Origin: Deinococcus hopiensis KR-140
GTDB taxonomy: Bacteria; Deinococcota; Deinococci; Deinococcales; Deinococcaceae
NCBI RefSeq assembly: GCF_900176165.1
Contig: NZ_FWWU01000009.1
Coordinates: 383,501 to 447,500 of the forward strand
Reading direction: 5' to 3'
Length of the DNA stretch: 64,000 bases
Each line of letters begins with the position of its first letter. Position 1 is the first letter of the stretch. The translations under genes and the position numbers were made by a program. This document shows positions 9,487 to 21,827 of this stretch, in pieces. The notes below the pieces were generated by a model. It was not told where the DNA came from and searched no databases. It worked only from the letters and a program-made list of their open reading frames with translations.

Positions 9487-10521
9487 TCACGCTCCCCGCC
9501 CCAGGTTGCCGATCAGGTCGATGCGCCGCTCGGCCATGCGCCGGGCGACCAGGTGCGGCGGCTTGCCCAGTTGCTCGGCCACGGCGGTGATGCGCGAGAC
9601 GGTGGCGTAGACGCGCTCGGCGGCCTGCTCGGGGGTCAGTGAGGAGGCCGCCGCAATCAGTCCCGCCGCATTGATGGCGAAGTCGGGCATATACACGATG
9701 CCCGCTTCCTTGACGGCGGCCTCGCCGGTTCTCGAGAGGGGATGGTGCTCGCCCCCCGCGATCAGGCGGCACTGCAGCCGGGGCACCTGGGCCGAGCGGA
9801 TGGAATGCCCGTACCCGCACGGCGCGAAGACGTCGCAGGGCACGTCGAAGAGGTCCTCGGTGCTCAGCACGCTCAGCCCGCCGAGTTCGTCGGCGAGGTC
9901 CTCGGCACGTTCGGAACGGGCGTCGGCCACCGTCAGGCGCGCGCCCTCACGGTGCAGGTGCTCGGCCAGGGTGCGCCCCACCGCGCCGACGCCCAGGATG
10001 GCGACGCGTACGCCGCGCAGACTCTCGCTGCCCAGGGCGAAGCGGGCCGCCGCCTTCATGCCCCGGTACACGCCGTAGCCGGTGACGCGGCTGGTGTCGG
10101 TGTTCACGCCCAGGGTGGCGGGCGTTTCCTGCGCCACAAAGGCGATGTCGCCCGGCGTTACGCCGATGTCTTCGGTGAGCACCACCCGGGGCGCGAGGGG
10201 CCGTACCTGCCGCCCCAGGGCGCGAAACAGCGCTTCGCGCGCGTGGGGATCGTCCACTCCCGCTTCGGGCATCAGCAGCACGCATGCGCCCCCACCGTAG
10301 TTCAGCCCGGCCAGCGCCGCCTTGAGGGTCAGGCTCTCGCTGAGGGCGAGCGCGCCGCGCAGAGCTTCCTCCTCCGGCAGCGGGCGCAGCCGCACACCGG
10401 CGATGGCGGGTCCCAGCACCGTCGAATGCACCGCCAGGGCCGCCTTGAGGCCGCTGGGGGCGTGGTGGAGCAGCGTGAGGGCCTCATGCCCGCGCGATTG
10501 CATCTCCTCGAATATCTGCAT
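9487..10521 (-). CDS. Glu/Leu/Phe/Val dehydrogenase-family protein lacking a catalytic lysine
   Basis: A 344-residue member of the amino-acid dehydrogenase family, nearest to leucine dehydrogenase in layout. The substrate domain carries ESLTLKAALAGLNYGGG (first conserved Lys retained) but continues ACV where active relatives read K-x-V, so the second active-site lysine appears to be alanine. LTEDIGVT retains the acidic residue. The NAD domain starts near residue 165 with GVRVAILGVGAVGR. The ribosome site gggagaag precedes the ATG. If the Lys loss is real, oxidative deamination would be crippled, and the protein may be a binding or regulatory relative. Uridine kinase lies downstream. Confidence 0.8.
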   Translation of the reverse strand: MQIFEEMQSRGHEALTLLHHAPSGLKAALAVHSTVLGPAIAGVRLRPLPEEEALRGALALSESLTLKAALAGLNYGGGACVLLMPEAGVDDPHAREALFRALGRQVRPLAPRVVLTEDIGVTPGDIAFVAQETPATLGVNTDTSRVTGYGVYRGMKAAARFALGSESLRGVRVAILGVGAVGRTLAEHLHREGARLTVADARSERAEDLADELGGLSVLSTEDLFDVPCDVFAPCGYGHSIRSAQVPRLQCRLIAGGEHHPLSRTGEAAVKEAGIVYMPDFAINAAGLIAAASSLTPEQAAERVYATVSRITAVAEQLGKPPHLVARRMAERRIDLIGNLGRGA

Positions 10522-10792
10522 CTTCTCCCTGACTCCCTGACCTGGCTATGCCGGGGCGCGGCCTGCCTGCGTGAGGGGCGCGTCCGCACGGTAACTTCCT
10601 GAGCCTATCACCGCGCGGCCCGGCGCGCGCGAAATCGGCCCATACCGGCGCAGGCTCCTTTATGCTTGAAAGAAGCCTGTCAGGCCCGAGACGCCACTCT
10701 GGCGAAGATGGCACAATACCTGCACTTCGCGACGCAAAACGGCATCACCCCTGGCCTACACGTGGCCCGGGGCGCGCAAAGGGGGAAGTGAT

Positions 10793-12262
10793 ATGGAACA
10801 GATTGCTCCGCTCGCCAAGATCCTGGCAGAAGCAAACGGCCTCGAATGGCGGAACCTGCGCGGCACCGGCCCGGGCGGCACCATCGTCGAGCAAGACGTG
10901 ATCGATCACCTCACGCGCATCATGAGCGGCGAGGAAGAGCCGCCGTCCACCCCCGTAGACGCCCCACCGCCCGAATGGACCGGCACCGAGCTGCCCCCCG
11001 GCGGCGGCCTGCTCGCGCCTGGTATGCCCTCCATGGACATGCTCAGCAGCGCGGGCGTGGATTCAGACCTGGCCGCGCTTGTCAGTCAGCCCGCGCCCGC
11101 CGCCACGACGCCCCCCGTGCCCCCCGCCGCGAGCGCTCCCGACGACGATCTGGAATTCGAGCTGGAAGACGAGCAGGAGCCGGCACCCGTTCAGCCGACG
11201 CCACCCGCCATGCCCTCCTTCTCGGCTCGCGTGGAGGAAGCGCCCGCCCAGCCCGCTCCGGTGCAGACGCCTGAAGTGGTGCCCGCCGTGCCGGACCTGC
11301 CCACGCCCGCTGCGCCGGTTATGCCGTCCCTCGGCGCGGCCCCCACACCGGCGGCTTCCGCCCCCACGCCGTCTCCGTCCGCACCCCCTGCAGGCGGCGC
11401 AAAGGCGGGCCTGGGCAGCTTGCTCTCGCGGTTGTACCAACCTGGCGCCGGCCAGCCGACACCGCCTCCCGCCCAGACCACGCCCTCCGTGCCGATGCCC
11501 AGCGCTCCGATGCCCAGCGCTCCTACGCCCAGCGTCCCGGCTCCCGCCGCTGCCGCGCAGAGCCCGGTCACGCCGCCCCTGCCCACGCCTATGCCGGAAG
11601 TGGCGGCGGCTGCACCCACCCTCCCTGACGCGCCCCGTGTGGTGGAGGCCGAGGAGGAAGCCATCCCGCTCGCTCCCGCTGCTGAGGCGGTGCCCGCAGC
11701 GGTGGAAGAGGTGCGTGCGCCCGAGGTGGCCCCGCCCGCGCCAGTTGCCGAACAGGCCCCCGCGCCTGCTTCCATGCCCGTTCCGGCTGCTCCCGTGCGT
11801 GACGCGGTGTGGTTCGGCACGTACCTGCGCCGTGACGCCAACGTCTCCGCCCTGTCGGACCTGCGCCGCCAACTCGTCAGTGCGCTCGGGCAGGACGTAC
11901 CGCTCGGCCTGCTCGTGGCCCGCGCCGCCCAGCGTCACGCCGACGGTCTGGGCCTGAGCGCGGTGGCTGTGCAGGACCTGAACGCCTCGGTGGCCCGTCC
12001 CGTGGAGGGCGGCACGCTGCGCGGAGCACTCTCGTCCTTCACAGGAGAGCAGGAAGGCACTGCAGACCTGCTGGTCATCGACGCGGGCACGCTCGACCTC
12101 GACGACCTGCACCTGCCCCATACGGTCACCCTCAGCGTGGGCCGCGTGCAGAACGGCCTCGCTGCCCTGACACTCAACGGTAACGTGGACGCCGCCCAGG
12201 GCGCACGCTTCCTGGCAAATGTGGCCGCGACGCTGGAAGAGCCGATCATCCTGGTGCTGTAA
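10793..12262 (+). CDS. E3-binding-domain protein with a degenerate E2-like C terminus
   Basis: A 489-residue protein with three parts. Residues 3-45 form a peripheral subunit-binding domain (IAPLAKILAEANGLEW, then GTGPGGTIVEQDV), as found in 2-oxoacid dehydrogenase E2 subunits. Residues 50-335 are a Pro/Ala/Val linker. The last 150 residues resemble an E2 acyltransferase domain, with the typical end ARFLANVAATLEEP. Missing are the N-terminal lipoyl domain and the HHxxxDG catalytic motif, since GNVDAAQGARFL stands where DHR...DGA would be. It cannot act as an ordinary E2. A scaffold that captures E3 or E1 is possible. Ribosome site agggggaa; a very strong terminator follows. Confidence 0.75.
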   Translation: MEQIAPLAKILAEANGLEWRNLRGTGPGGTIVEQDVIDHLTRIMSGEEEPPSTPVDAPPPEWTGTELPPGGGLLAPGMPSMDMLSSAGVDSDLAALVSQPAPAATTPPVPPAASAPDDDLEFELEDEQEPAPVQPTPPAMPSFSARVEEAPAQPAPVQTPEVVPAVPDLPTPAAPVMPSLGAAPTPAASAPTPSPSAPPAGGAKAGLGSLLSRLYQPGAGQPTPPPAQTTPSVPMPSAPMPSAPTPSVPAPAAAAQSPVTPPLPTPMPEVAAAAPTLPDAPRVVEAEEEAIPLAPAAEAVPAAVEEVRAPEVAPPAPVAEQAPAPASMPVPAAPVRDAVWFGTYLRRDANVSALSDLRRQLVSALGQDVPLGLLVARAAQRHADGLGLSAVAVQDLNASVARPVEGGTLRGALSSFTGEQEGTADLLVIDAGTLDLDDLHLPHTVTLSVGRVQNGLAALTLNGNVDAAQGARFLANVAATLEEPIILVL

Positions 12263-12286
12263 GGGCGGTTGGGTTCAGCAACACCA

Positions 12287-12330
12287 GCAGGAAGCCCCCG
12301 CCTAGGCGGGGGCTTCCTGCCTTTGTCTTT
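12287..12330 (+). terminator. Strong intrinsic terminator
   Basis: A perfect 34-base palindrome at 12287-12320 (17-base arms, GC-rich centre) is followed by a T-rich tract. It ends the E2-like gene and separates it from the transposase remnant. Confidence 0.9.
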
Positions 12331-12351
12331 TGCTGACTGCGAAGCTCGATT

Positions 12352-13080
12352 TTGGCCATCGGGAGGGGCAACAGCGTGCTGTTGCCCCTGGCAGACTTGA
12401 GCAGGTCAGCTCTGCCGCAGGGGTTCACCCGCAGTGTTGATGCCTTTGCGCCGGCGTTCTCTCGCAGAACCTGGCCGCAGGTCCAACGGCTGATCATCGG
12501 CACCCTCCTGGCACCCGGGAGGCGAGCAGTGGCGGCCTTGAACGTCTTGGGTTTGGCCGATGATTCCAGATTCGGCACCTGCCACCGCGTGCTGAACCAG
12601 GCACGCTGGTTCAGCCTCCACCCCAGTCGCGTCTTGCTGGGCCTGTGGGTCACCGCCTTTGTTCCCACTGGCCCGCTCGTCCTCGGCTTGGACGGCACGG
12701 TCGAGCGTCGCACAGGCGTGAACATCAGCGCCAAGGGTATCTACCGTGATCCTGTTCGCTCCAGCCATGGTCACTTCGTGAAAGCCAGCGGTCTTCGCTG
12801 GCTGAGCCTCATGCTGCCGCCTCCTCTTCCATGGGCACAGCGCATCTGGGCCTTGCCGTTTCTGACGGCACGCGTGCCGTCAGAAACGCTCTCACCAGCA
12901 ACGCAGACATCGGCGCAAAACCTTGCTGGACTGGGCACGGCAGATGCTGCGCCTCGTTCAGCGCTGGTGTCCCGAACGTGAACGGACCGTTGTGGCCGGC
13001 AGCGCCCAGACTTTGATTGCCTGGCTTCACCACCTCCGCCAAGGTCAACCCATCACAGGCCTGCACCCGGTTGCGTCTGG
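12352..13080 (+). pseudogene. Truncated, frameshifted DDE transposase (IS701-like)
   Basis: Remnant of an insertion-sequence transposase. The first frame (12352-12880) reads FAPAFSRRTWPQVQRLIIG, then a His-containing stretch and LVLGLDGTVERRTG, in which the Asp would be the first acidic residue of the DDE site. Around 12890-12920 the reading moves to another frame and continues as LDWARQMLRLVQRWCPERE and AQTLIAWLHHLRQ, then is lost near 13080. The remaining half, including the last catalytic Glu, is absent, and I see no clear terminal inverted repeats. It lies between the E2-like gene terminator and purA. Family assignment to IS701 is by recollection of the sequence style. Confidence 0.75.
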
Positions 13081-14610
<1,530 letters not shown>

Positions 14611-14737
14611 GCTGCCGGTCATCAGCCTCTATACGGATGGCTGACAGCCCACCGCTTTTCCCACAGTCCCTGCTTCTCCCGCCCACTACACTTTTCTCCA
14701 TTCACTCGCGCCCCTCGGTGCGGGAAGGAGACATAAT

Positions 14738-15349
<612 letters not shown>

Positions 15350-15369
15350 GTAAGCCCAACGCAAAACGA

Positions 15370-15405
15370 GAGGGAGCCGCATGAAGGGCTCCCTCCCGCT
15401 GTTTC
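15370..15405 (+). terminator. Probable terminator after folE
   Basis: Nine-base arms gagggagcc and ggctccctc enclose an eight-base loop at 15370-15395, followed by a short T-containing tract. Confidence 0.6.
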
Positions 15406-15521
15406 TACACGTCATACGGAACTAAAGTGATTTCCACCTTTTGGTGCATGAGAGCCACTCCGCACTGGGTATTCACAGACGAGTTTTACAGCCTCACCAC
15501 CGACTTTGCCACATACGGGAA

Positions 15522-15856
15522 TCACTTTGGTCTCGTGTCATACCGGTACCGCAGCGCCTCCATCAGTTCCTCTGCCATCTCCACCGTGTCGCCCCGGGGG
15601 ATTGCCGTCGCCACGCGGACTTCGAGGTGGCCGCGCAGCGCACCCTCTCCGACTCCGGTCAAAGCGCTCTGCACGGCCTTGATCTGGCGCAGCACGTCCA
15701 CGCCGTAGGCGTCCTCTTGCTCCAGTACTCGCACGATGCCTTCGGGGTGCCCCCACGCAATGCTCAGGCGGTGGATGGCGCGCTCGTGGGCACCTTCCGG
15801 TATGCGCAGCTTGGCCTCGGTGTGGCAGAGGGGGGAGCGGTGGGCGCGCCGGTCAT
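15522..15856 (-). pseudogene. csoR: Decayed CsoR-type copper-sensing repressor
   Basis: A CsoR/RcnR (DUF156) repressor remnant. The main frame reads AHERAIHRLSIAWGH, VRVLEQEDAYGVDVLRQIKA and VEMAEELMEALRY, clearly the family. Two kinds of damage are visible. First, the natural start ATG at 15854-15856, which overlaps the upstream DUF305 stop as ATGA, is out of frame with the body; a one-base slip in the G run near 15830-15835 would reconcile them. Second, the conserved copper ligand in YCVDVL is Gly (YGVDVL), and the usual His-containing stretch reads LEVRVATA. If expressed it would probably not sense Cu(I). A sequencing error could explain the frameshift, not the ligand losses. Confidence 0.75.
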
Positions 15857-16300
15857 TTCACGTCCTCCAACGAGGTGTGGTACCTGTTGATCTCGGCCGT
15901 CTGGCCCCGAATGATGGTCGTGACGAGCTTACGCAGTTTGGCGCTCTTCTTCCGGGTAAATCCGGGCTTCGCCATCTCGACCGCGCCCTGGCGATGCGCG
16001 ATCATCGGGGTCAGAAACCAGCGGTCCCAGGCCCACCTGGGGTGGCCCCCACCTTGCGCCACACCTCCATTTGAGCGGTCCCCCGACGCTGCGCTGTAAT
16101 CACCCGCTGGACTCCCGCCTTTACCCGGATATCCCCGCCTGCCGCGAACTCCGACTTCGCCATACCCACGGTTTCCCGGTGGTGGGCGATCACGCGCCCA
16201 GAAACGCCTGAGCGAAGGCCTGTCCTGGAGGTCCTTCAACCCGCTGGGAGGACGCAGGGAAGAGGGGCGATGTTCCGCGTGCCTGCCCATGTGCTTGTGT
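15853..16300 (-). pseudogene. Frameshifted double DUF305 protein
   Basis: Remnant of a protein with two DUF305 units, a family often next to copper genes. The first unit reads IAHHRETVGMAKSEF and then AGVQRVITAQRRGTAQMEVW in one frame. Near 16040 the reading shifts and the second unit continues as WDRWFLTPMIAHRQGAVEM and LRKLVTTIIRGQTAEINRY to a stop at 15853. A further shift is likely near 16200, where QAFLGA runs into a stop just before IAHH. At least two frame changes make this a pseudogene. It sits between copZ and csoR in what was probably one copper-response unit. Confidence 0.75.
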
Positions 16301-16320
16301 CCACCTGTCAGCGGCGCGAC

Positions 16321-16530
16321 TCACCGCTGGTTTGCCACCGCCGCTCCGTACCCTTCCTCGGTCACGGCGGTGATCAGCGCCTGCGTCCCGGCATCGCCCT
16401 GCACAGTGGCCTTGCCGCCCTCCAGGTCCACCCGCACGCCCTGCACACCGGGCACGTCGCCCAGGGCCTTCTCAACGGCCTTCACGCAGTGGCCGCAGCT
16501 CATTCCGCTGATGTTCAGTTCCGTGGTCAT
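16321..16530 (-). CDS. copZ: Copper chaperone, HMA domain (CopZ-like)
   Basis: A 69-residue heavy-metal-associated domain protein that carries Cu(I) in the cytoplasm and hands it to a P-type ATPase. The metal site is GMSCGHCVKAVEKAL (CxxC), and GVRVDLEGGKATV and the terminal VTEEGYGA complete the ferredoxin-like fold. The start at 16530 is chosen because TACCCT lies exactly six bases upstream, the leaderless layout; a longer frame exists but has no homology. No CopA ATPase is adjacent, and the two following genes are broken, so the chaperone's partner must be elsewhere if it exists. Confidence 0.88.
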   Translation of the reverse strand: MTTELNISGMSCGHCVKAVEKALGDVPGVQGVRVDLEGGKATVQGDAGTQALITAVTEEGYGAAVANQR

Positions 16531-16606
16531 GGGGTTAGGGTAGACCCGGGTGGAGGGGGGGTCAAGGCGAGGAGGGGTGAGGCCCCGGGAAAAGCAGAAT
16601 TCCGAG

Positions 16607-16735
16607 CGCCTCACAAGGACTCCGGTTCATCCGTGATGAAGTCATGGGCCAACCCGAGCGGCGCAAGCAGGAAAAGTGGTCACGGAGAGGCGTGGAATCA
16701 CCGGAGCGGATGATCTGGAATCCGTATCACGCCTC
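16607..16735 (+). repeat. Dispersed intergenic repeat, copy A
   Basis: About 125 bases containing a shared core (gcaggaaaa, gtggaatcaccg, agcgga, atccgtatca) that recurs in inverse orientation at 23870-23995 and 36470-36620. It resembles the small non-coding repeats described in Deinococcus genomes. Confidence 0.65.
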
Positions 16736-16758
16736 AAACCCTGTTTCCCAGGGCACCC

Positions 16759-16968
16759 CTACCAGCGCCTCGCGCCCTGCTTCTTCATCCGCTTCTGGGC
16801 TTGCCCCAGCAGGAAGTCGAAGGCGCGGTCGCGTTTTCGGGCCTTGGTGTATTTGCCACGTCTCTTGCCCTGGCTACGCCGCATCAGCGTCAGGAGTTCG
16901 AGGGCGATGGGCGCATACATCATCACCTTGCCGAGGGTGCCGCCGGACCTGCTGCGGGGAGTCTTCAT
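16759..16968 (-). CDS. Small basic protein, function unknown
   Basis: A predicted 69-residue protein, very rich in Arg and Lys. It has a hydrophobic segment near the N terminus (VMMYAPIALELLTLM) followed by a strongly basic stretch (RRSQGKRRGKYTKARKRDR) and a helical end. I do not recognise a family. The preferred start at 16968 is a short way inside a longer open frame and has an AT-rich TAATAC element a few bases upstream. It is divergent from the M20 amidohydrolase gene. A membrane-surface or nucleic-acid-associated role is conceivable from composition only. Confidence 0.5.
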   Translation of the reverse strand: MKTPRSRSGGTLGKVMMYAPIALELLTLMRRSQGKRRGKYTKARKRDRAFDFLLGQAQKRMKKQGARRW

Positions 16969-17077
16969 ACCCTGTATTACGACACGACGCGCGGGAAAGT
17001 TGCTGAGGGGCGGCTCAAGTTTCCCCCGCGGCCGGCGTGTGTCCAGTCTCACGGAGCGGCGGGTGGGCTCTGCGGCC

Positions 17078-17083
17078 TACACT
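17078..17083 (+). promoter_or_regulatory. Leaderless -10 element, TACACT
   Basis: TACACT ends exactly six bases before the ATG at 17090 and fixes the amidohydrolase start inside a much longer open frame. Confidence 0.65.
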
Positions 17084-17089
17084 GCGTTC

Positions 17090-18268
<1,179 letters not shown>

Positions 18269-18288
18269 CGGTATGGAAAGGGGAGGTG

Positions 18289-18666
18289 TCAGGCGATCCA
18301 GCCTGGGCGCATCTCCTCTCCATCCTCTCGGAAAAACTGCATGCCGGTGGGCGAGACGATCAGCCACTCCGCGTCGGTGGAGCCGGTATTCACGATCTGG
18401 TGGGGTGTATGGGCCGGGACGATCAGCGTGTCCCCCGCGAGAAGTTCGCTCCGTTCTTCCCCGCTGCCCACCGTGACCCGGCCGGAGAGCAGCACGAGCA
18501 CTTCCTCACGGCTCTGGGTATGGGTGGGGTTGAAGCCGCCGGGAACCTGCCGCTGGCGAATCACCGTAACCTCGCCCGCGCCCAGGCGGGGCGTCGCCAG
18601 GGGCGTGACCCGGTTGCCATTGGGGGTATCTACCGTATGTTGCTGCTTGGTACGAAGAATATGCAT
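18289..18666 (-). CDS. Cupin-domain protein
   Basis: A 125-residue single-domain cupin. Metal-binding motifs are THTQSREEVLVLLSGRVTVG (His, Glu of motif 1) and PAHTPHQIVNTG (His of motif 2). Small cupins bind a metal and serve as isomerases, dioxygenases or sensors; the role here is unknown. It is transcribed divergently from a MarR regulator across an 82-base region with repeated half-sites, so it is a probable target of that regulator. The ribosome site aggagg lies seven bases before ATG. Confidence 0.85.
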   Translation of the reverse strand: MHILRTKQQHTVDTPNGNRVTPLATPRLGAGEVTVIRQRQVPGGFNPTHTQSREEVLVLLSGRVTVGSGEERSELLAGDTLIVPAHTPHQIVNTGSTDAEWLIVSPTGMQFFREDGEEMRPGWIA

Positions 18667-18689
18667 GGGAGCCTCCTGGCTGGCCTGCA

Positions 18690-18748
18690 GGCCGAACCAC
18701 CCAAATGGTAAAGTAACCTGTCCAAATGGTCAAGGAGGTTGACCAAAA
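18690..18748. promoter_or_regulatory. Divergent promoter/operator region between cupin and marR
   Basis: The segment holds two direct copies of ccaaatggt (18701-18709 and 18722-18730) and an inverted partner ttgacca at 18739-18745. TACTTT on the minus strand (18712-18717) can serve as the cupin -10. aaggagg at 18732-18738 is the marR ribosome site. A MarR dimer binding here would control both genes. Confidence 0.5.
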
Positions 18749-19219
18749 ATGGAGAATGGACCCGATCCCGCTGCCCTTGAACAGGCCCGGCAGGCCCATG
18801 TGGGCCGCCGCCTGCACCGCGCGGCCCGCGCATACAACGTGCTGGCTCTCGAACAACTTCATGCGCGGGGGCATACGGCCCTGAGCCTGGCCCACACCAA
18901 CCTGCTGCCCCACCTGGGGACGGAGGGCACGCGCATCGTCACGCTGGCCGAGCGGGCCGGGATGACGAAGCAGGCCGCCAGTCAGCTGGTAGGCGAACTG
19001 GAAACCTGCGGATACGTGGAACGCCGCCCCGATCCGGCAGACGGACGGGCCACCCGGATTCAGTTCACAGCTTCCGGCTGGCAGTACTTGCTCGACGCCC
19101 AGGAGGTCAAGCGGGCCATTGAGGCCGAGTACCGCGCCCGGCTGGGAGAGGATCTGTGGAACAACCTGAACGAGGCCCTGGAGCAGCTGAACGCGATGGA
19201 CGGCGACGGGAACAGGTAG
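18749..19219 (+). CDS. MarR-family transcriptional regulator
   Basis: A 156-residue winged-helix regulator. The recognition region reads LAERAGMTKQAASQLVGELE, followed by the wing CGYVERRPDPADGRATRI, the family signature. Flanking helices provide dimerisation. MarR proteins usually repress their own and a neighbouring divergent gene and release DNA on ligand binding; here the neighbour is the cupin gene. The start follows aaggagg with ten bases of spacing. Confidence 0.9.
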   Translation: MENGPDPAALEQARQAHVGRRLHRAARAYNVLALEQLHARGHTALSLAHTNLLPHLGTEGTRIVTLAERAGMTKQAASQLVGELETCGYVERRPDPADGRATRIQFTASGWQYLLDAQEVKRAIEAEYRARLGEDLWNNLNEALEQLNAMDGDGNR

Positions 19220-19229
19220 TGCCCTGGTT

Positions 19230-19694
19230 CTAGACCAGCATCACGCCCTGGGTCCGCAGCTGGTTGCCCATGTTGCGGAAGGTCTGACGAATCAGGCCCT
19301 GAAGGCGGCCGTCCAAGGAGCGTCCCCCAACTTTCGCCACCGGCCCGCTGAGGCTGGCTTCACCGTTCCAGTCCAGTCGGGTGGTGCCGCCGCCGTTGTC
19401 CACCACCGTGGCCCCAGCGTTCAGCTCCACATTGCTGCCCAGGCCGCCACCCCGCACCCGCACCCGCACGTGCTGGGCCGAGGCGTCGGGAAAGACCTCC
19501 ACGCGCAGCTTGAACTTGCCGCGCAGCATCCCGACGCCCACCTGCACGCTCGCCTCGGCGGCTCCCTCGCCCCGCGCGTCCACGTCCTGCACGTGGGGCA
19601 GGCAGCGTGCCACCCGCGCCGCGTCGCACACAAAGGCCCACACCACGCCGGGGGGGGCCTGAATCTGTTCCTGTCCTGTCTGATTGAAGTTCAT
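19230..19694 (-). CDS. SRPBCC/CoxG-like protein
   Basis: A 154-residue protein of the START-like SRPBCC superfamily, close to carbon-monoxide dehydrogenase subunit G in pattern: VVWAFVCDAARVARCLPHVQ near the N terminus, then VGVGMLRGKFKL, LDWNGEASLSGPVAKVG and a terminal amphipathic helix. CoxG itself helps membrane attachment in CO-oxidising bacteria, but no CO dehydrogenase genes lie nearby, so that role should not be assumed. The start is set by aggaggt upstream. It converges on marR with ten bases between stops. Confidence 0.78.
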   Translation of the reverse strand: MNFNQTGQEQIQAPPGVVWAFVCDAARVARCLPHVQDVDARGEGAAEASVQVGVGMLRGKFKLRVEVFPDASAQHVRVRVRGGGLGSNVELNAGATVVDNGGGTTRLDWNGEASLSGPVAKVGGRSLDGRLQGLIRQTFRNMGNQLRTQGVMLV

Positions 19695-19864
19695 ACTGCA
19701 CCTCCTGAAAGCCGCTCTATTGTGCCGCACCGGTTCCCTGCCGAGGGGGTGCGGTTTTGCATTGAGGTGGCCTTCAGGGCCTTCGTGCAGAGGAACCGAC
19801 CGGAACCCGTCTCGGGGAGTCCAGTCCAGGCCTGCTCCGGGATATTCGCGTTGGAGGTGCCCGT

Positions 19865-20586
19865 TTAGTCCCCGGACTGCACGGGGAAAAGACCCGTCAG
19901 CGCGGGAAACAGTTCGCGCACCCGTTCCTGCGCGGCGTGCCGGGCGGCCTCTTCCCGCGCGATCAACCGGGCCCGTTCGTAACGCAGCAGCGCCGGCTCA
20001 GCATGTAGCAGCGCGAGGACCAACTCGGCGTCCTGCAGACGTCCCAGCGCTTTAAGCACCTCGGTCAGGACGGGCGGCACCTGACCGAGCAGCTCCAGCG
20101 TGTAGCGGTAGCGCTTGAGCCGTTTTCGCCAGTCGTGCCACGCCTGGGGCTCGCCGCCGTTCAGCGCGGCCTGGCCCTGTTTCAGCAGGTGTCGCCCGTC
20201 CCGCTCGGCGAGGTGGCGGGCCTCTTTCCTCCAGCCGCTTTTCAGGTCGAAGCCGCGGGGCCGCTCGGGCCAGACGGTCTGTGCCAGCAGGCGGGAGCGG
20301 CGCTCGGCCCAGGTTTGATCGAAGTAGGCCAGGGTGCTGTCCTCGACCCCCAGTTCCGTCAGCGCCGCGCGCAGGTGTTCGCCCGTCACATCGTGGTCGC
20401 GCAGTGGCGCGGCGGCCCGGCGCAGGTCCCGCCACGCGCGGCGCTTGCGCCCCCCCGCGTCCGATACCCGCAGTTCGGCCTGGGCCCGTCGCGAGAGCTT
20501 CCTCGCCTCGTGAACCGCCACCTCGTCCCCGGCGCACAGCTCGTCCCAGGTTGCTTTCATTTCCCGTCCTACCCGGCTGCGTTTAC

Positions 20587-20590
<4 letters not shown>
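19865..20590 (-). CDS. CHAD domain protein
   Basis: A 241-residue protein built of the CHAD domain, a helical, histidine- and arginine-rich module that binds inorganic polyphosphate. Typical pieces are VHEARKLSRRAQAELR, HDVTGEHLRAAL, WHDWRKRLKRYRYTLELLG and LGRLQDAELV. The start overlaps the stop of the upstream phosphatase by four bases (ATGA), so it is the last gene of a three-gene operon. The company of a phosphatase suggests phosphate or polyphosphate handling (inference). Confidence 0.88.
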
Positions 20591-21411
<821 letters not shown>

Positions 21412-21412
21412 G

Positions 21413-21694
21413 CTAACCCTCCCCACCCTCACCGGGCGCGTCCGGGCCAGGAGCATCCGAGAAGGCGAGCAGGGTCTGCTTGCTCCGCTCGCGCAGCAGG
21501 CGCGCGCCGCCTGGGTCCGGGGTAAAGGTCACGCCCGCCCCCGTCACCTCCACCCGGTAGGCCGCGCCGTCGCGCACTTCCGGCAGCCATTCGGCTGGAA
21601 GCTGATACGTGCGGCCCCGCGCGTCCTCCACGTCGGCCAGGCCCGCGTCCTCGTCCAGTACGTCCACCACCAGCACGTCTCCCGCCCAGGTCAT
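21413..21694 (-). CDS. DUF3006-like small protein
   Basis: A 93-residue acidic protein whose beta-strand-rich first two thirds (LVVDVLDEDAGLADVED, TYQLPAEWLPEVRDGAAYRV) resemble DUF3006, a small family of unknown function. The C terminus is an acidic, glycine/proline-rich tail. TACACT lies exactly six bases before the ATG, so a leaderless transcript probably begins here and runs through the phosphatase and CHAD genes. Confidence 0.7.
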   Translation of the reverse strand: MTWAGDVLVVDVLDEDAGLADVEDARGRTYQLPAEWLPEVRDGAAYRVEVTGAGVTFTPDPGGARLLRERSKQTLLAFSDAPGPDAPGEGGEG

Positions 21695-21827
21695 GCGGGC
21701 AGTGTAGCCCGCACGCTGCGCAGAAGGCACAAGCGTGAAGGCGAAAGCCCCCCGCTCCCCGTACGGTTTCTCCCGCCTGCAACCTTTGCCGGACGGCCCC
21801 CTCACCCGCCTCCGCTACCCTGGGTGT

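Noticed and set aside
12352..13080. Intact insertion sequence
   Set aside because: The frame changes near 12900, the C-terminal part is missing, and no terminal repeats were seen.
18714..18728. TAACCT-N6-ATG upstream of marR as a leaderless start
   Set aside because: The ATG at 18726 is out of frame with marR, and the frame it opens does not match a protein. marR has its own ribosome site at 18732.
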